Part shown: in pieces, positions 7,418 through 16,765 of the stretch
How positions within the stretch are numbered: the first letter of the stretch is position 1
Layout of the letters: each line of letters starts with the position of its first letter
NCBI RefSeq assembly: GCF_001598415.1
Contig: NZ_BCYX01000021.1
Span: forward strand, 1-64,000
Reading direction: 5' to 3'
Source: Sphingomonas mali NBRC 15500
Lineage (GTDB): Bacteria > Pseudomonadota > Alphaproteobacteria > Sphingomonadales > Sphingomonadaceae
DNA: 64,000 bases
Program-made: the position numbers and the translations under genes
The notes under the pieces: model-generated
Told to the model about the DNA's origin: nothing
What the model saw: only the letters and a program-made list of their open reading frames with translations
Databases searched by the model: none

Positions 7418-10400
7418 TCAGAAGCTGAGGGAGGTGCCGATCTTGAACTTGCGGCCGCCCAGATACGTGGCGCGGGTATAGTATCCGGCCTGAAGCTGTT
7501 GGACGTCGGGCGTGCCCACGCCCTTCAGGAGGTCCGATGCCTCAACATAGATGCGGTAGCGCCGGCGCTTGTCGAGATAATATTCCCCACGGAAGTCGAG
7601 GGTGTGGACGCCCTTGTCGTAGACGCTCAGCCCACGCGGAATGAAGTTATCGAGCACCGACGACTGAAAGCTGTAAGCGAGTGTCGCGTCGATTCCATAT
7701 TTGTTATAGGTCAGCGAAACCGTTCCGGAATGCTTGGGCTGCTGGTTGAACGGCAGGTTCGAGAATTGGTAGATGTTGTTCTGCCCGGTCGGGGCATAGG
7801 CCCAGCTATATTGCTGCCACCGGCTCGACTTGGTGTAGGTATAGTTGGCGAAGATGCCGAATCCGCTCAGTGCGCCGGGCAGGAAATCGAACCGGCGTTC
7901 GATCTGCCCCTCGATCCCCCAGATCTCGGCGATGTGATCGCTGTTGATCGGCGAGCCGCCGTTGATGAAGTAGTTCTCCGGATGGGCGGGATCGAAATAG
8001 GGCGCGCCCTGGAAATATGGGCTGTCGGGCAGCGTGATGTTGGCGAGGTTGGCCGGACCGTTGGTCTGGTTAGCCTGGAGCAGGTTCTTGATCCGCTTGT
8101 AGAACAAGCCGAGCTTGATGATGCCGATCTTGTCATAATATTCGGCGTTCAGGTCGAAATTGTTCGTGATAGCAGGCTTCAGGTTCGGATTGCCCGAGCT
8201 GATCTGCAGCACCGGCTTGACTCCGTCCGGCCCCGGAATCGGGATGTTGATGAAGGTGATCCGGGTCTGGGTCGACAGCTGTCCAATCTGCGGCCGGGCG
8301 ACCGACATGAAATAGCCGCCACGAAAGATCAGTTTGTCGCTCTGCCGATAGTTGAACAGGACGCGCGGCAGGAAATCGGCGGCCGTCGTCCGTTCGGTCA
8401 CCAGCTTGCTGAACTTGTTCTGGAACGCCAGGTCGACACCGAAACCGCCACCATCCTCCGGCAGGATCGGGCCGATATAGGTGGGGAAGATCAGGTTGGT
8501 CGCGCTGAGATCGGTGCGATTGTAGCGGACACCGCCGATGATCTCGAGCTTGCCGAACTGAAACCGGGTCTGGATGTAGGCGGCGTAATTGTCTTCCTCG
8601 GTCGATTGCTTGTCCTGGCCAGCAGCGGGCGCGATTGGCATCAGCGTCAGGTTCGGGTCACGCGCGATGAACTGGTCGATAGTGTCGAGGAAATTGACCA
8701 GTGTGCCTTCGCTCATCGCAGTGAAGTTCGCGCCGTTGACGCCGATCCGGCCGAGGTCGGTCGGCGTGAAGGCGAGCCCCAGGTCGGCCACCGATGCGCC
8801 GCCGCCAAATTGCGTTCGGACGAGGTTGCTCTTGAAGGTCGTCCGCTCGTACCGTCCGCCGATCTCGATATATTTGAGCGGCCCGAGGTCGATGCTCCAC
8901 CGCGCGCTCAGATTGGCGGTATAGCGATCGTTACTGCCGGTAGTGGTGTCGATCTGGCCGGTGCCGTCGTCGATCGTATAGAGCGACGGATTGTTGATCA
9001 GCGCCCATCCCGTGCTGCTGAGAAGCGGGATCGGGATGCCCGAGCCGCTGCGCTGCCCGAAGGGGGTGACGATGTAACCAAGCTTGGGATCGGTCGCGGC
9101 CGGCAAGAAATCGCTCGCTTGCGCGTCGGTGTCCGGCATGCGCAGGTCGAGCACCGTGCTGCGCCCATGATCCTCGCTGCCATGCGCATAACCGAGCAGG
9201 TAGGTCAGCCCGATCTTGCCGAAGGTCGATTTGCCATTGAAGCTGTAGGTGTCGGTGACGATCCGCGCATCAGGATCGTAAGAATATTGCTGCTCGCGCT
9301 GGAGGCCAGCATTGCCGGGCGTCAGATCGAGGTGCAGAGCGGAGATCGCTTGGCCGCCCGGTATATCGGAATATTCGCTGAGGCCGCCAAAGATGTCGGT
9401 CAGCGAATAGCTCGTGCGCGTGACTTGCGAATGCTGGTAGTCGAATTTCAAGTTGGTGCCCGCGCTAACCTGCCATTCGGCCGACAGCGTCGCCGCGAGT
9501 GTAGACTGCTTCACATGGTTGAAGCTCGTCTGCAACTGCGTGACATAGGCACCCGTGTCGCCCGGCACGAACGGAAAGGTGCTGCGCGGGTCCAGGGCGT
9601 CGTTAGTCTCCAGCGTCGGCTGGCCATCCGGGGCATCGGGCAGGAAAGCGCCGAACTTCGTGACCGTGCCATAGCCGATGTTGCGCACCGAGTTGCGGCG
9701 GTACTGGACCGACGCGCTCAGGCCGAAATTGTCTTTGCTGCCGAACCGGCCCGCCACCGTGCCCGATACGAGGAAGTCGCGGCTGAAGTCACTGCCGCTG
9801 CCGCCACCCTCGACCTGCAGGTTGGCATAGCGATGCGGGCGGTTGAGCGGCGAGAGCGTCTCGATCTCTACGAGGCCGCCGGTACCGGCGCTGTCCTGGC
9901 TGGGGAGAAGGCTCTTGCTGATCGTGATCTTGCTGACCGAGTCTGCGAGCAGGTTGCTGAGATCGGCGGAACGGCCTGTGCCGTTGCCGACGGGCAACTG
10001 AAGCCCGTTCAGCTTCACATTGTTCATGTCGGGGTCGAGACCGCGGACGATCACGTTGGTACCGTCGCCGGTCACGCTATCGCGCTGGAACGAAACACCC
10101 GGCGCGCGGCGGAGCGCATCCGAAAAGGTGGTGCCAGTGAAGTTGCCGAGGTCGTCGGCCGAAATCACGTCGGAGTTGTTCTCGGCCGCGCGCTGCAGGT
10201 TCAGCGCGTTCGCGCGAGCGCTGCGGGTGCCATAGATCACGATGGTGGCGTCGTCCTCTTTGCCTTCGGCAAGGGACAGGTTGAGGTTGACCGATTTGCC
10301 GGAACCGACGCGGACGCGCTCATAGAGCGTCTCGAAGCCCAGGAACGAGATTTCCAGCGTGTATTCGCCGGCTGGCAATTCAGCGAAACGGAAATTGCCG

Positions 10401-10840
10401 TTATTGTCGGCGGTGGTGCTCTGATTGGTCTCCACGATCCGCACCAGCGCACCGGCAAGAGCGCGGCTGCCATCGGCTCGCGCCAGATGCCCGCTGATGC
10501 CGGAATTGCCGCGGGCGGCTCGTCCCGGACCGCCCGGAGCGGACACGACGTACGAGCCGCCTTTCGTGACGCTCAGGGTCAAGCCGCTGCCGCGGAGCAG
10601 CGCCTCATAGGCGTCGCGTGGCGAGAAGGAGCCGTGCAGCGCCGGCGACGTCTTGCCGCGCACCGCCTGCATATCGAACACGATGTTGGTACCGGTCAAC
10701 GACGCGACCCGGCTCAACGCGGCATCGAGCGACTGCGCCGGAACGTCGAGCGAAAAACGTGCCTGCGCATAAGCGGCCGGCACGTATCCAGCCACGCTGC
10801 AACTCGCGGCAAGCGCCGCCAAGATCAATTTCGATCGCAT
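7418..10840 (-). CDS. TonB-dependent outer membrane receptor with STN signalling domain
   Basis: A 1140-residue receptor. In order: signal peptide (cleavage near AYA|QA, residue 26); secretin/TonB short N-terminal (STN) domain at about 28-100, which contacts a FecR-type regulator; a carboxypeptidase-regulatory-like beta sandwich at about 115-190; plug domain at about 225-335 (TTFSDALRRAPGVSF, then VIVRGLDPDMNNVKLNG); and a large 22-strand barrel ending in the outer-membrane signature Phe (KIGTSLSF). It imports an unknown large substrate using TonB energy. The STN domain plus fecI and fecR directly upstream make a complete surface-signalling set. An M16 protease follows, which favours a peptide or protein substrate over a plain siderophore. 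Confidence 0.95.
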   Translation of the reverse strand: MRSKLILAALAASCSVAGYVPAAYAQARFSLDVPAQSLDAALSRVASLTGTNIVFDMQAVRGKTSPALHGSFSPRDAYEALLRGSGLTLSVTKGGSYVVSAPGGPGRAARGNSGISGHLARADGSRALAGALVRIVETNQSTTADNNGNFRFAELPAGEYTLEISFLGFETLYERVRVGSGKSVNLNLSLAEGKEDDATIVIYGTRSARANALNLQRAAENNSDVISADDLGNFTGTTFSDALRRAPGVSFQRDSVTGDGTNVIVRGLDPDMNNVKLNGLQLPVGNGTGRSADLSNLLADSVSKITISKSLLPSQDSAGTGGLVEIETLSPLNRPHRYANLQVEGGGSGSDFSRDFLVSGTVAGRFGSKDNFGLSASVQYRRNSVRNIGYGTVTKFGAFLPDAPDGQPTLETNDALDPRSTFPFVPGDTGAYVTQLQTSFNHVKQSTLAATLSAEWQVSAGTNLKFDYQHSQVTRTSYSLTDIFGGLSEYSDIPGGQAISALHLDLTPGNAGLQREQQYSYDPDARIVTDTYSFNGKSTFGKIGLTYLLGYAHGSEDHGRSTVLDLRMPDTDAQASDFLPAATDPKLGYIVTPFGQRSGSGIPIPLLSSTGWALINNPSLYTIDDGTGQIDTTTGSNDRYTANLSARWSIDLGPLKYIEIGGRYERTTFKSNLVRTQFGGGASVADLGLAFTPTDLGRIGVNGANFTAMSEGTLVNFLDTIDQFIARDPNLTLMPIAPAAGQDKQSTEEDNYAAYIQTRFQFGKLEIIGGVRYNRTDLSATNLIFPTYIGPILPEDGGGFGVDLAFQNKFSKLVTERTTAADFLPRVLFNYRQSDKLIFRGGYFMSVARPQIGQLSTQTRITFINIPIPGPDGVKPVLQISSGNPNLKPAITNNFDLNAEYYDKIGIIKLGLFYKRIKNLLQANQTNGPANLANITLPDSPYFQGAPYFDPAHPENYFINGGSPINSDHIAEIWGIEGQIERRFDFLPGALSGFGIFANYTYTKSSRWQQYSWAYAPTGQNNIYQFSNLPFNQQPKHSGTVSLTYNKYGIDATLAYSFQSSVLDNFIPRGLSVYDKGVHTLDFRGEYYLDKRRRYRIYVEASDLLKGVGTPDVQQLQAGYYTRATYLGGRKFKIGTSLSF

Positions 10841-10943
10841 TGATTCCCCCGAAGGCGCGTGCCCATCGGCGCCTCATTGGGATAGACGATTCCGCATCGC
10901 GAAACCGACATGGCCTCGAAATAAAAATGTAATTGGGAAGTGA

Positions 10944-11921
10944 TCAGCGCACTAAATGCAACGTATCGCCCGACTTTTCGACGCGAAGATTGTGCAGCGC
11001 AGCAACGGCCTGAGCGAATTCCTGCGGGTCGTTGGTGGCGAACACGCCGGACACGCGAAGCGCCCCTACCTCCGGGTCGTCGATCACCAGCGGCGGTCCG
11101 CCGTACCGATTCAAGTCGGCGGCTGCCGCGGCAAGCGGCATGTCGGAGAACATTGCCTGGCCACGCCGCCACGCCGTCGCGACATCGGCGGGCTGCTCAT
11201 CCAGCTTGGCCGGGGCGTCGCCGGTCGAGGTCAGGCGATCTCCGGGAAGCATCACGGTCGGCGAGGCAGGGCGGCCGGAAACGGCGCGCGTGTCCGTGAC
11301 CTGGATCTTCCCCTGGATCAGCGTGACGACCACGTCGTCGCCGGTCCGTCGCACGATGAAGCTGGTGCCGACCGCACGCACCAGCTTGGTCCCCGCGTGG
11401 ACGATAAACGGCCGTGCGGTGTTGTGCGCCACCTCGAACATCGCTTCGCCATAATCCAGATCAACGCGTCGTTCGTCGGGCTGATAGCGAACCCGCACGC
11501 TGCTGTCGGTATTGAGGGCAATGCGGCTGCCGTCGGTCAGGGTGGTGACCTTCTGCTCACCAACGGCGGTGGTGTAGGTCGGCGCACGCGAGAGCCACAC
11601 AGTCACGCCGACCACAAAAACGAGCAGCAGCGACGCGGCAAGGGCGAGCTGGCGCCCACCGAACGCGGGAGGACGGGCGATGCGTGGGCGTGCTGCAACC
11701 TTCGGCCGGTCGTCGGCGGTCAGCATCGCGCCCGGAATGATCGACCAGATATCGGTGGCGCGTTCGAATGCTTCCTCGTGCGACGGGTCGCTGCGCAGCC
11801 AATCCTGAAACGCCGCGTCAGTCTGCGCGACGCGAGCGTCGCCCTGCAATCTGGCGACCCAGGCGGCGGCTTCGGCGGCAGCACGAGTGGATGCTTCCGT
11901 GTTCACCACCCATCCATCCAC
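10944..11921 (-). CDS. FecR-like transmembrane anti-sigma regulator
   Basis: A 325-residue single-pass inner-membrane regulator. Residues 1-65 are the cytoplasmic DUF4880-type domain with AAWVARLQGD and FQDWLRSDPSHEEAF; a membrane helix spans about 91-110; the periplasmic FecR domain (about 115-210) carries LTDGSRIALNTDSSV and VRAVGTSFIV; the C-terminal 70 residues resemble an STN-type fold that can pair with the receptor's STN domain. It should hold FecI inactive or activate it on receptor signal. The start is GTG at 11921, overlapping the end of the sigma factor gene by 19 bp, which implies translational coupling. Confidence 0.93.
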   Translation of the reverse strand: MDGWVVNTEASTRAAAEAAAWVARLQGDARVAQTDAAFQDWLRSDPSHEEAFERATDIWSIIPGAMLTADDRPKVAARPRIARPPAFGGRQLALAASLLLVFVVGVTVWLSRAPTYTTAVGEQKVTTLTDGSRIALNTDSSVRVRYQPDERRVDLDYGEAMFEVAHNTARPFIVHAGTKLVRAVGTSFIVRRTGDDVVVTLIQGKIQVTDTRAVSGRPASPTVMLPGDRLTSTGDAPAKLDEQPADVATAWRRGQAMFSDMPLAAAAADLNRYGGPPLVIDDPEVGALRVSGVFATNDPQEFAQAVAALHNLRVEKSGDTLHLVR

Positions 11922-12379
11922 TGAACCAGTTGCAGTGTCGCGCGCGCTATCTGCTTTTCGACCGCGGCGACGGTCATTCCCTCGTCGGCGGCGATTTCCG
12001 CATAGGTCGCGCCTTCTAGCCGTCGGCGAAGCAGGATTCGACGCGTCCGTTCGGGCAGCGCGTCGATACCGACCTTGGCGTGGCGCAACCGTGCACGCTG
12101 CTCGATCACATGCGCGGGATCCGGCCGCGTGTCTGCGATCGTCCCCGGATCCTCGACATGAGCGAACGGCGAACGCCCCTCGCGACGATTGCGATCGATC
12201 GACAGGTTGACGGCAGTTGTCACCAACAATGCCTCGCGCGATCGTGCCCCGTGCTGGCGTTCGAAATGCTCGATCTTCAGAAATGCTTCCTGCACAAGCT
12301 CTTCAGCGTCCTGCTCGGGGACACCCCGCCGGATCAGCACACGCCGCGCTTTCGATAGCATCGCGGTGAGCGCCGACAT
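11903..12379 (-). CDS. FecI-like ECF RNA polymerase sigma factor
   Basis: A 158-residue extracytoplasmic-function sigma factor. Region 2 spans about 5-75 (EELVQEAFLKIEHFE, the -10 recognition helix) and region 4 about 100-155 (ALPERTRRILLRRRLEG, then a helix-turn-helix). No other domain is present, typical of FecI types controlled by a FecR partner. It is first in the unit with fecR, the STN receptor and the M16 protease, which are its likely targets. Upstream lies a 0.7-kb stretch with no gene that should contain the promoter, though I could not pick one out. Confidence 0.93.
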   Translation of the reverse strand: MSALTAMLSKARRVLIRRGVPEQDAEELVQEAFLKIEHFERQHGARSREALLVTTAVNLSIDRNRREGRSPFAHVEDPGTIADTRPDPAHVIEQRARLRHAKVGIDALPERTRRILLRRRLEGATYAEIAADEGMTVAAVEKQIARATLQLVQWMDGW

Positions 12380-13101
12380 CGTACCCTCAGCCTCTTAGAC
12401 GACCGAAGGGCCAAAGCCCGACAAAGCGGGCTGAAAAACACTGCAGCGGCGATTCATGACATCTTTGTGCGTCAAAACTTTCCCGGCTTGCAAGGCTGGA
12501 TGGCTGGCCAGTGCTCGTTTTGGAAGTCACGCGCTCAAATGACGCTCTTGCGTATTCTCGACAGTTCAACGTTGTCTAGGTCATCGGCTCATTCAAGCGA
12601 TGCCGATGATGCTGATCGTCGTGCCATCGCGTTTGCCGCCCATCTATCTTCCAGCGGCGACTGCTACATCAATCGCGACGCGAGCCATATGGGCACGATC
12701 CATGATCCGACTAGCATGCGCTTGGATATATACAGCGCCGCCTCATCGGCCGGCAGCAGCTTGACTACGTGATAGAGGCTACGCGTACAGCGCTCGGCTC
12801 AATCGATCATATCCGCCACTGCCGGGCAGCAATCGGGCCCGCCCCGGAACATGAATGGTCGACCGGTTCGACAGGAGGCGAGTGATTTCCGAATGTCGCA
12901 GGGTGGGCGTTTCTAGCTGGAGCGGCCCGCTTGAGAATGTCCGTTCCTCATGCTTGGCACCTAAAGCCGTTGGCCAGCGAGTGGCCCAACTCAAGCCGTT
13001 CCGACAGCCGATCATCAACGCCTGTTTCTGCCGGTCGTCCGTAAGCGGCCGCGTCGCAATCCATGACTATCGGAACGGCCGCCACCGACCGCCATACGCC
13101 C
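12380..13101. other. 722-bp region without a convincing gene
   Basis: Between fecI and the N-acetyltransferase gene there is visibly less GC than elsewhere and no frame with a recognisable protein, a good ribosome site or sphingomonad codon bias. On the minus strand, positions about 12680-12775 read KLLPADEAALYISKRM and then VGSWIVPIWLASRLM before a stop, which looks like a broken remnant of a protein. The rest (12850-13080) has the feel of degraded interspersed sequence. It presumably also holds the fecI promoter. Confidence 0.5.
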
Positions 13102-13920
13102 TCAGAATAGCCCCAGCCGCGCGACCTCTTCGTCGCTCAGGTCGATCCCGAACAACATGCTCAGCCGCAGGCGATAGACGCGCGGGTCGTCGATCACGCC
13201 GCTCGTATCCTCGCCCGCCGAGTGACGCCGGTAATCGCGGTCGGTCAGCGCGGCGAAGCCGTGGGGGAGGACGATGCTGACCACGACGAGGTCGGTGAAG
13301 CGCGTGTTTGGCGCGGTCGCGGTCCAGTGGTTGGACATGACGAGGTCGATCTGCGGCACCTCGTCGAGCGTAAAGCTGAATTGCTCGACCCAGCCCTCGC
13401 CGCTCTCGCGCCCATCGGTGGTCGCGGGATTGCCGTCGCGCGACAGCACCCAGCCGCGCGCATCGTGGATCAGGCGGAACAGCGCGCCGTCGGGGGCCGT
13501 CGCTTCCGCTCCTTCGATCAGCGGCATGATCGGCGAATAACTGCCGCCGAACCCGGCATCGGCGAGCCAATGCTGCCCGTCGATCGTCACCAGCAACACC
13601 ATGTGCGTGCGCCCAGGCGTCACGGTAGCGCCGAACCAGACGCGGGCGAGCAGCGGCCGGACGGTGAAGCCCAATGCCGTCAGCGCGTCGCAGAACAGCC
13701 GGTTCTGTTCGAAACAATAGCCGCCGCGCCGCCGCGTCACGAGCTTGGCGAACACCGACTCGCTGTCGATCGCGATGCCGCGGCCGAGCCGGATGTCGAG
13801 ATTCTCGAACGGGATCGCCAGCCGATGCGCGCGCTGGAGCGTGGCCAGCCCGTCGAGGTCGCAGGCCGGGCGCTCGGCGAGGCGGATGCGCTCGAAATAG
13901 GCGTCGAGGTCGAAGCTCAT
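13102..13920 (-). CDS. nat: Arylamine N-acetyltransferase
   Basis: A 272-residue enzyme that transfers acetyl from acetyl-CoA to arylamines or related acceptors. The catalytic triad is visible: Cys69 in RRGGYCFEQN, His106 in GRTHMVLL and Asp121 in LADAGFGG. IPFENLDIRLG near residue 36 is the usual N-terminal signature. Length is normal for bacterial NATs. Its start overlaps the stop of the acyl-CoA dehydrogenase gene by 4 bp (ATGA), so the two are translationally coupled. Cellular substrate unknown; detoxification or secondary metabolism are the usual suggestions. Confidence 0.93.
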   Translation of the reverse strand: MSFDLDAYFERIRLAERPACDLDGLATLQRAHRLAIPFENLDIRLGRGIAIDSESVFAKLVTRRRGGYCFEQNRLFCDALTALGFTVRPLLARVWFGATVTPGRTHMVLLVTIDGQHWLADAGFGGSYSPIMPLIEGAEATAPDGALFRLIHDARGWVLSRDGNPATTDGRESGEGWVEQFSFTLDEVPQIDLVMSNHWTATAPNTRFTDLVVVSIVLPHGFAALTDRDYRRHSAGEDTSGVIDDPRVYRLRLSMLFGIDLSDEEVARLGLF

Positions 13921-15635
13921 GCCGCGAACAGCTCGGCGGGCAATTGGTAGAGCCCGGCCGCCGGCGCGGTTGCGGCGGCGTGCAGCCCCAAGGCCTCGGG
14001 CACGATCTGCTCGACATAGAAAGCGCAGACCGCGCGCTTCATGCGCAGGAAGTCGTCATCGCCATCGGCCGCCGCGCGCCCCTGCCGCTCCATCAGCCAG
14101 CCGCACACCGCGACCGACAGCATCGTGAGGAACGGATAGCTTGCGGCGAGGCGATCGTCGGCATCGGCCGTCGCCAGCCGCCGGCCGACCTCGTCACAGG
14201 CATCGATCAGCATGCGCAGCGCCGACTCCTCTGCCTCGGCGCGCATGTCGGCGATCAGCGTCGCGAAGGCGGCGCCGTTCGACAGGCCGAGCTTGCGCCC
14301 GACCAGGTCGGCGGCCTGGATGCCGTTGGTGCCTTCGTAGATCGGCGTGATGCGGGCATCGCGGAAGAACTGCGCCGCGCCGGTCTCCTCGATATAGCCC
14401 ATACCGCCATGGACCTGGACGCCGAGGCTCGCGACCTCGTTGCCGAGATCGGTACCGTGCGCCTTCGCCAGCGGCGTCAGGATTTCGAGCCGGTCCTTCG
14501 CGGCCTCGTCGCCCATCCCGGCACGGTCGACCTGCGCCGAGGCAAGATAGACGAGCGCGCGCGCGGCCTGGGTTTGCGCCTTCATCCGCATCAGCATGCG
14601 GCGGACATCGGGATGCTCGATGATCGCGACCGGAGTCTTGTCGGCCGATCCCGCGCGGGCCGACTGAATGCGCTCGCGCGCATAATCGACCGCTTTCTGC
14701 GTTGCGGCTTCCGCCACCTGCACGCCCTGCAGCCCGACATTGAGGCGAGCATTGTTCATCATCGTGAACATCGCGCGCATGCCGCCATTCTCCGGGCCGA
14801 TCAGCTCGCCGATGCAATCCCCATTGTCGCCGAACGACAGGACGCAGGTGGGGGAGGCGTGCAGCCCCATTTTGTGCTCGATCGAGACGACGCGGACGTC
14901 GTTGAACGCGCCCGGCTTGCCGTCGCGGTCGAGCCGATATTTCGGCACCAGGAACAGCGAGATACCGCGCGTACCCTCGGGCGCGCCGGGCGTGCGCGCC
15001 AGGACGAGGTGGACGATATTGTCGGCCATGTCGTGATCGCCGAACGAGATGAAGATCTTGGTGCCCGAGATCTTCCACGTGCCGTCGCCGACGGGCTCGG
15101 CGCGGCTGCGCAGCGCGCCGACATCCGACCCGGCCTGCGGCTCGGTCAGGTTCATCGTGCCGGTCCATTCGCCGGTCGCGAGGTGCGGGAGGTAGGCTGC
15201 CTGCTGTTCGGGGGTGCCGTGATGGAGCAGGGCCTCGATCGCGCCGACGGTCAGGGTCGGGGCGAGCGCGAAGCCCATATTGGCGGCGCCCAACGTCTCG
15301 AGCACCGCGCTCGCCAGCACGAAGGGCAGGCCCTGTCCGCCGAAATCGCCGGGCGCGCCGATCGTGCCCCAGCCGCCCTCGACATAGGCTTTATAAGCTT
15401 CGGGATAGCCCGCCGGCATCCTGACGCCATCGGGAGTCCATTTGGGGCCGTCGGTATCGCCTGCGCGCGCCAGCGGCGCCCATTCGCCCGCGGCGAACGC
15501 GCCGGCGCCTTCGAGTACCGCGTCGAGCAGGTCGGGGGTCGCGTCGGCGAAACGTTCGGTCGCGGCGAGGTCGGCGATCCTCGCGATATGATCGAGCACG
15601 AAACGCTGCTCACGAACGGCTGGATTGAAGGGCAT
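13917..15635 (-). CDS. Acyl-CoA dehydrogenase (long form, FadE/DmdC-like)
   Basis: A 572-residue FAD enzyme of the acyl-CoA dehydrogenase superfamily with the extra N- and C-terminal segments of the roughly 600-residue group. Recognisable parts are GTMNLTEPQAGSDVGALR (about 165-182, FAD/substrate loop), ISGTKIFISFGDHD (about 194-207), and TPIYEGTNGIQAADLVGRKL (about 409-428) with the likely catalytic Glu and the dimer FAD contact. It introduces a double bond alpha-beta to the CoA thioester; chain length or sulphur specificity cannot be told. It is the first gene of a two-gene unit with nat and diverges from the Sua5 gene. Confidence 0.92.
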   Translation of the reverse strand: MPFNPAVREQRFVLDHIARIADLAATERFADATPDLLDAVLEGAGAFAAGEWAPLARAGDTDGPKWTPDGVRMPAGYPEAYKAYVEGGWGTIGAPGDFGGQGLPFVLASAVLETLGAANMGFALAPTLTVGAIEALLHHGTPEQQAAYLPHLATGEWTGTMNLTEPQAGSDVGALRSRAEPVGDGTWKISGTKIFISFGDHDMADNIVHLVLARTPGAPEGTRGISLFLVPKYRLDRDGKPGAFNDVRVVSIEHKMGLHASPTCVLSFGDNGDCIGELIGPENGGMRAMFTMMNNARLNVGLQGVQVAEAATQKAVDYARERIQSARAGSADKTPVAIIEHPDVRRMLMRMKAQTQAARALVYLASAQVDRAGMGDEAAKDRLEILTPLAKAHGTDLGNEVASLGVQVHGGMGYIEETGAAQFFRDARITPIYEGTNGIQAADLVGRKLGLSNGAAFATLIADMRAEAEESALRMLIDACDEVGRRLATADADDRLAASYPFLTMLSVAVCGWLMERQGRAAADGDDDFLRMKRAVCAFYVEQIVPEALGLHAAATAPAAGLYQLPAELFAA

Positions 15636-15676
15636 TCGGCTTCCTCTCCTGATCCGACGCGCTATAGCCCCGGGCG

Positions 15677-16654
15677 ATGGACGCGCAACTCACCCGCACT
15701 TTACCTTATGGAGCCGATTCTGTCGCCGAAGCGGCGGCGCTGATCCGGCAAGGCGCCTGCGTCGCGGTACCGACCGAGACGGTCTATGGCCTGGCCGCGG
15801 ATGCGACCAATGCCGCCGCGGTCACAGCGGTCTATGCGGCCAAGGGGCGGCCGAGCTTCAACCCGTTGATCGTCCATGTCCCCGATCTCGCCGAGGCGAA
15901 ACGGATCGCCGCGTTCGACCGCCGCGCCGACGCACTGGCCGAGGCGTTCTGGCCGGGGCCGTTGACCCTGGTGCTGCCGCTCAAGCCATCGGCGCAGATC
16001 GCGTCGCTGGTGACGGCGGGGCTCGAGACGATCGCGATCCGCGTGCCGCGCCATCGCGCGATGCGCGCCTTGCTCGAAGCAAGCGGGCGGCCGCTCGCGG
16101 CGCCGTCGGCCAATGCCTCGGGGTCGATCAGCCCGACGCGGGCCGAACATGTGCTTGCCAGCCTGGGGGGGCGCATCCCGCTGATCCTCGACGACGGGCC
16201 AACCAGTCAGGGAATCGAATCGACCATCGTGCGCGAAGTGTTCGGAATGACGCGCATCCTGCGCCACGGGCCGGTGACGACCGACGAGGTGCGCGCCGCG
16301 ATCACCCGGCCAGGCGTGAAGCTCGATCGTTTCGACGCCGGAGAGGATGAGGCCCAGCCCGAGCAGATCGAATCCCCCGGCCAGCTGCTCGCGCATTATG
16401 CGCCGCGCAAACCCTTGCGGATCGATGCGCCCCGCGCGGCGGAAGACGAATGGATGATCGGGTTCGCCGCGACCGGGGGCGACGACAATCTCTCACCGAG
16501 CGGGGATCTGGCCGAGGCGGCGGCCAATCTGTTCGACGCGCTGCACCGCGCCGACGCCTCAGCGCGGCCGAAAATCGCGATCGCCCCCGTCCCCAACGAA
16601 GGGATCGGCGTCGCGATCAACGACCGGCTGCGCCGCGCATCGCATCGGGAATGA
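15677..16654 (+). CDS. tsaC: Threonylcarbamoyl-AMP synthase, Sua5/TsaC long form
   Basis: A 325-residue Sua5-type enzyme making threonylcarbamoyl-AMP from threonine, bicarbonate and ATP for the t6A37 modification of ANN-decoding tRNAs. The YrdC domain fills residues about 15-200 (VPTETVYGLAADA near 31, AAKGRPSFNPLIVHV near 54, SANASGSISPT near 146). A Sua5-specific C-terminal domain follows, beginning around the GQLLAHYAPRKPL linker near 235, a segment known to cover the active site. The gene starts 41 bp from the divergent acyl-CoA dehydrogenase gene. Confidence 0.93.
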   Translation: MDAQLTRTLPYGADSVAEAAALIRQGACVAVPTETVYGLAADATNAAAVTAVYAAKGRPSFNPLIVHVPDLAEAKRIAAFDRRADALAEAFWPGPLTLVLPLKPSAQIASLVTAGLETIAIRVPRHRAMRALLEASGRPLAAPSANASGSISPTRAEHVLASLGGRIPLILDDGPTSQGIESTIVREVFGMTRILRHGPVTTDEVRAAITRPGVKLDRFDAGEDEAQPEQIESPGQLLAHYAPRKPLRIDAPRAAEDEWMIGFAATGGDDNLSPSGDLAEAAANLFDALHRADASARPKIAIAPVPNEGIGVAINDRLRRASHRE

Positions 16655-16765
16655 CTGCAAAACAAGCCGTTACGTCTTTACACAGCCGAAACGAGGCCTA
16701 GTCTCTCGCCATCGGGCCGTCCCGGCACTCGTTCCGTAAGGCGGCACGACCAAGGAGAGGGGCGT

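Noticed and set aside
7370..10843. Very long open frame on the plus strand opposite the TonB receptor
   Set aside because: It mirrors the receptor gene codon for codon, is Arg/Asp-rich without any known motif, and the receptor on the other strand has a signal peptide, plug and barrel.
4632..12379. Lasso-peptide cluster, because sphingomonad lasso loci carry FecI-FecR-TonB receptor genes
   Set aside because: Those loci encode an S9-type isopeptidase plus a precursor, a protease and a cyclase. Here the protease is an M16 zinc enzyme and I see no precursor or maturation genes in the flanks.
12467..12772. 101-residue plus-strand frame in the gene-free stretch
   Set aside because: Ser/Ala-rich low-complexity product with no motif, no ribosome site and poor codon bias.
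13674..15743. Long plus-strand frame opposite the acyl-CoA dehydrogenase gene
   Set aside because: Antisense artefact of high GC; the minus strand has the clear FAD enzyme motifs.
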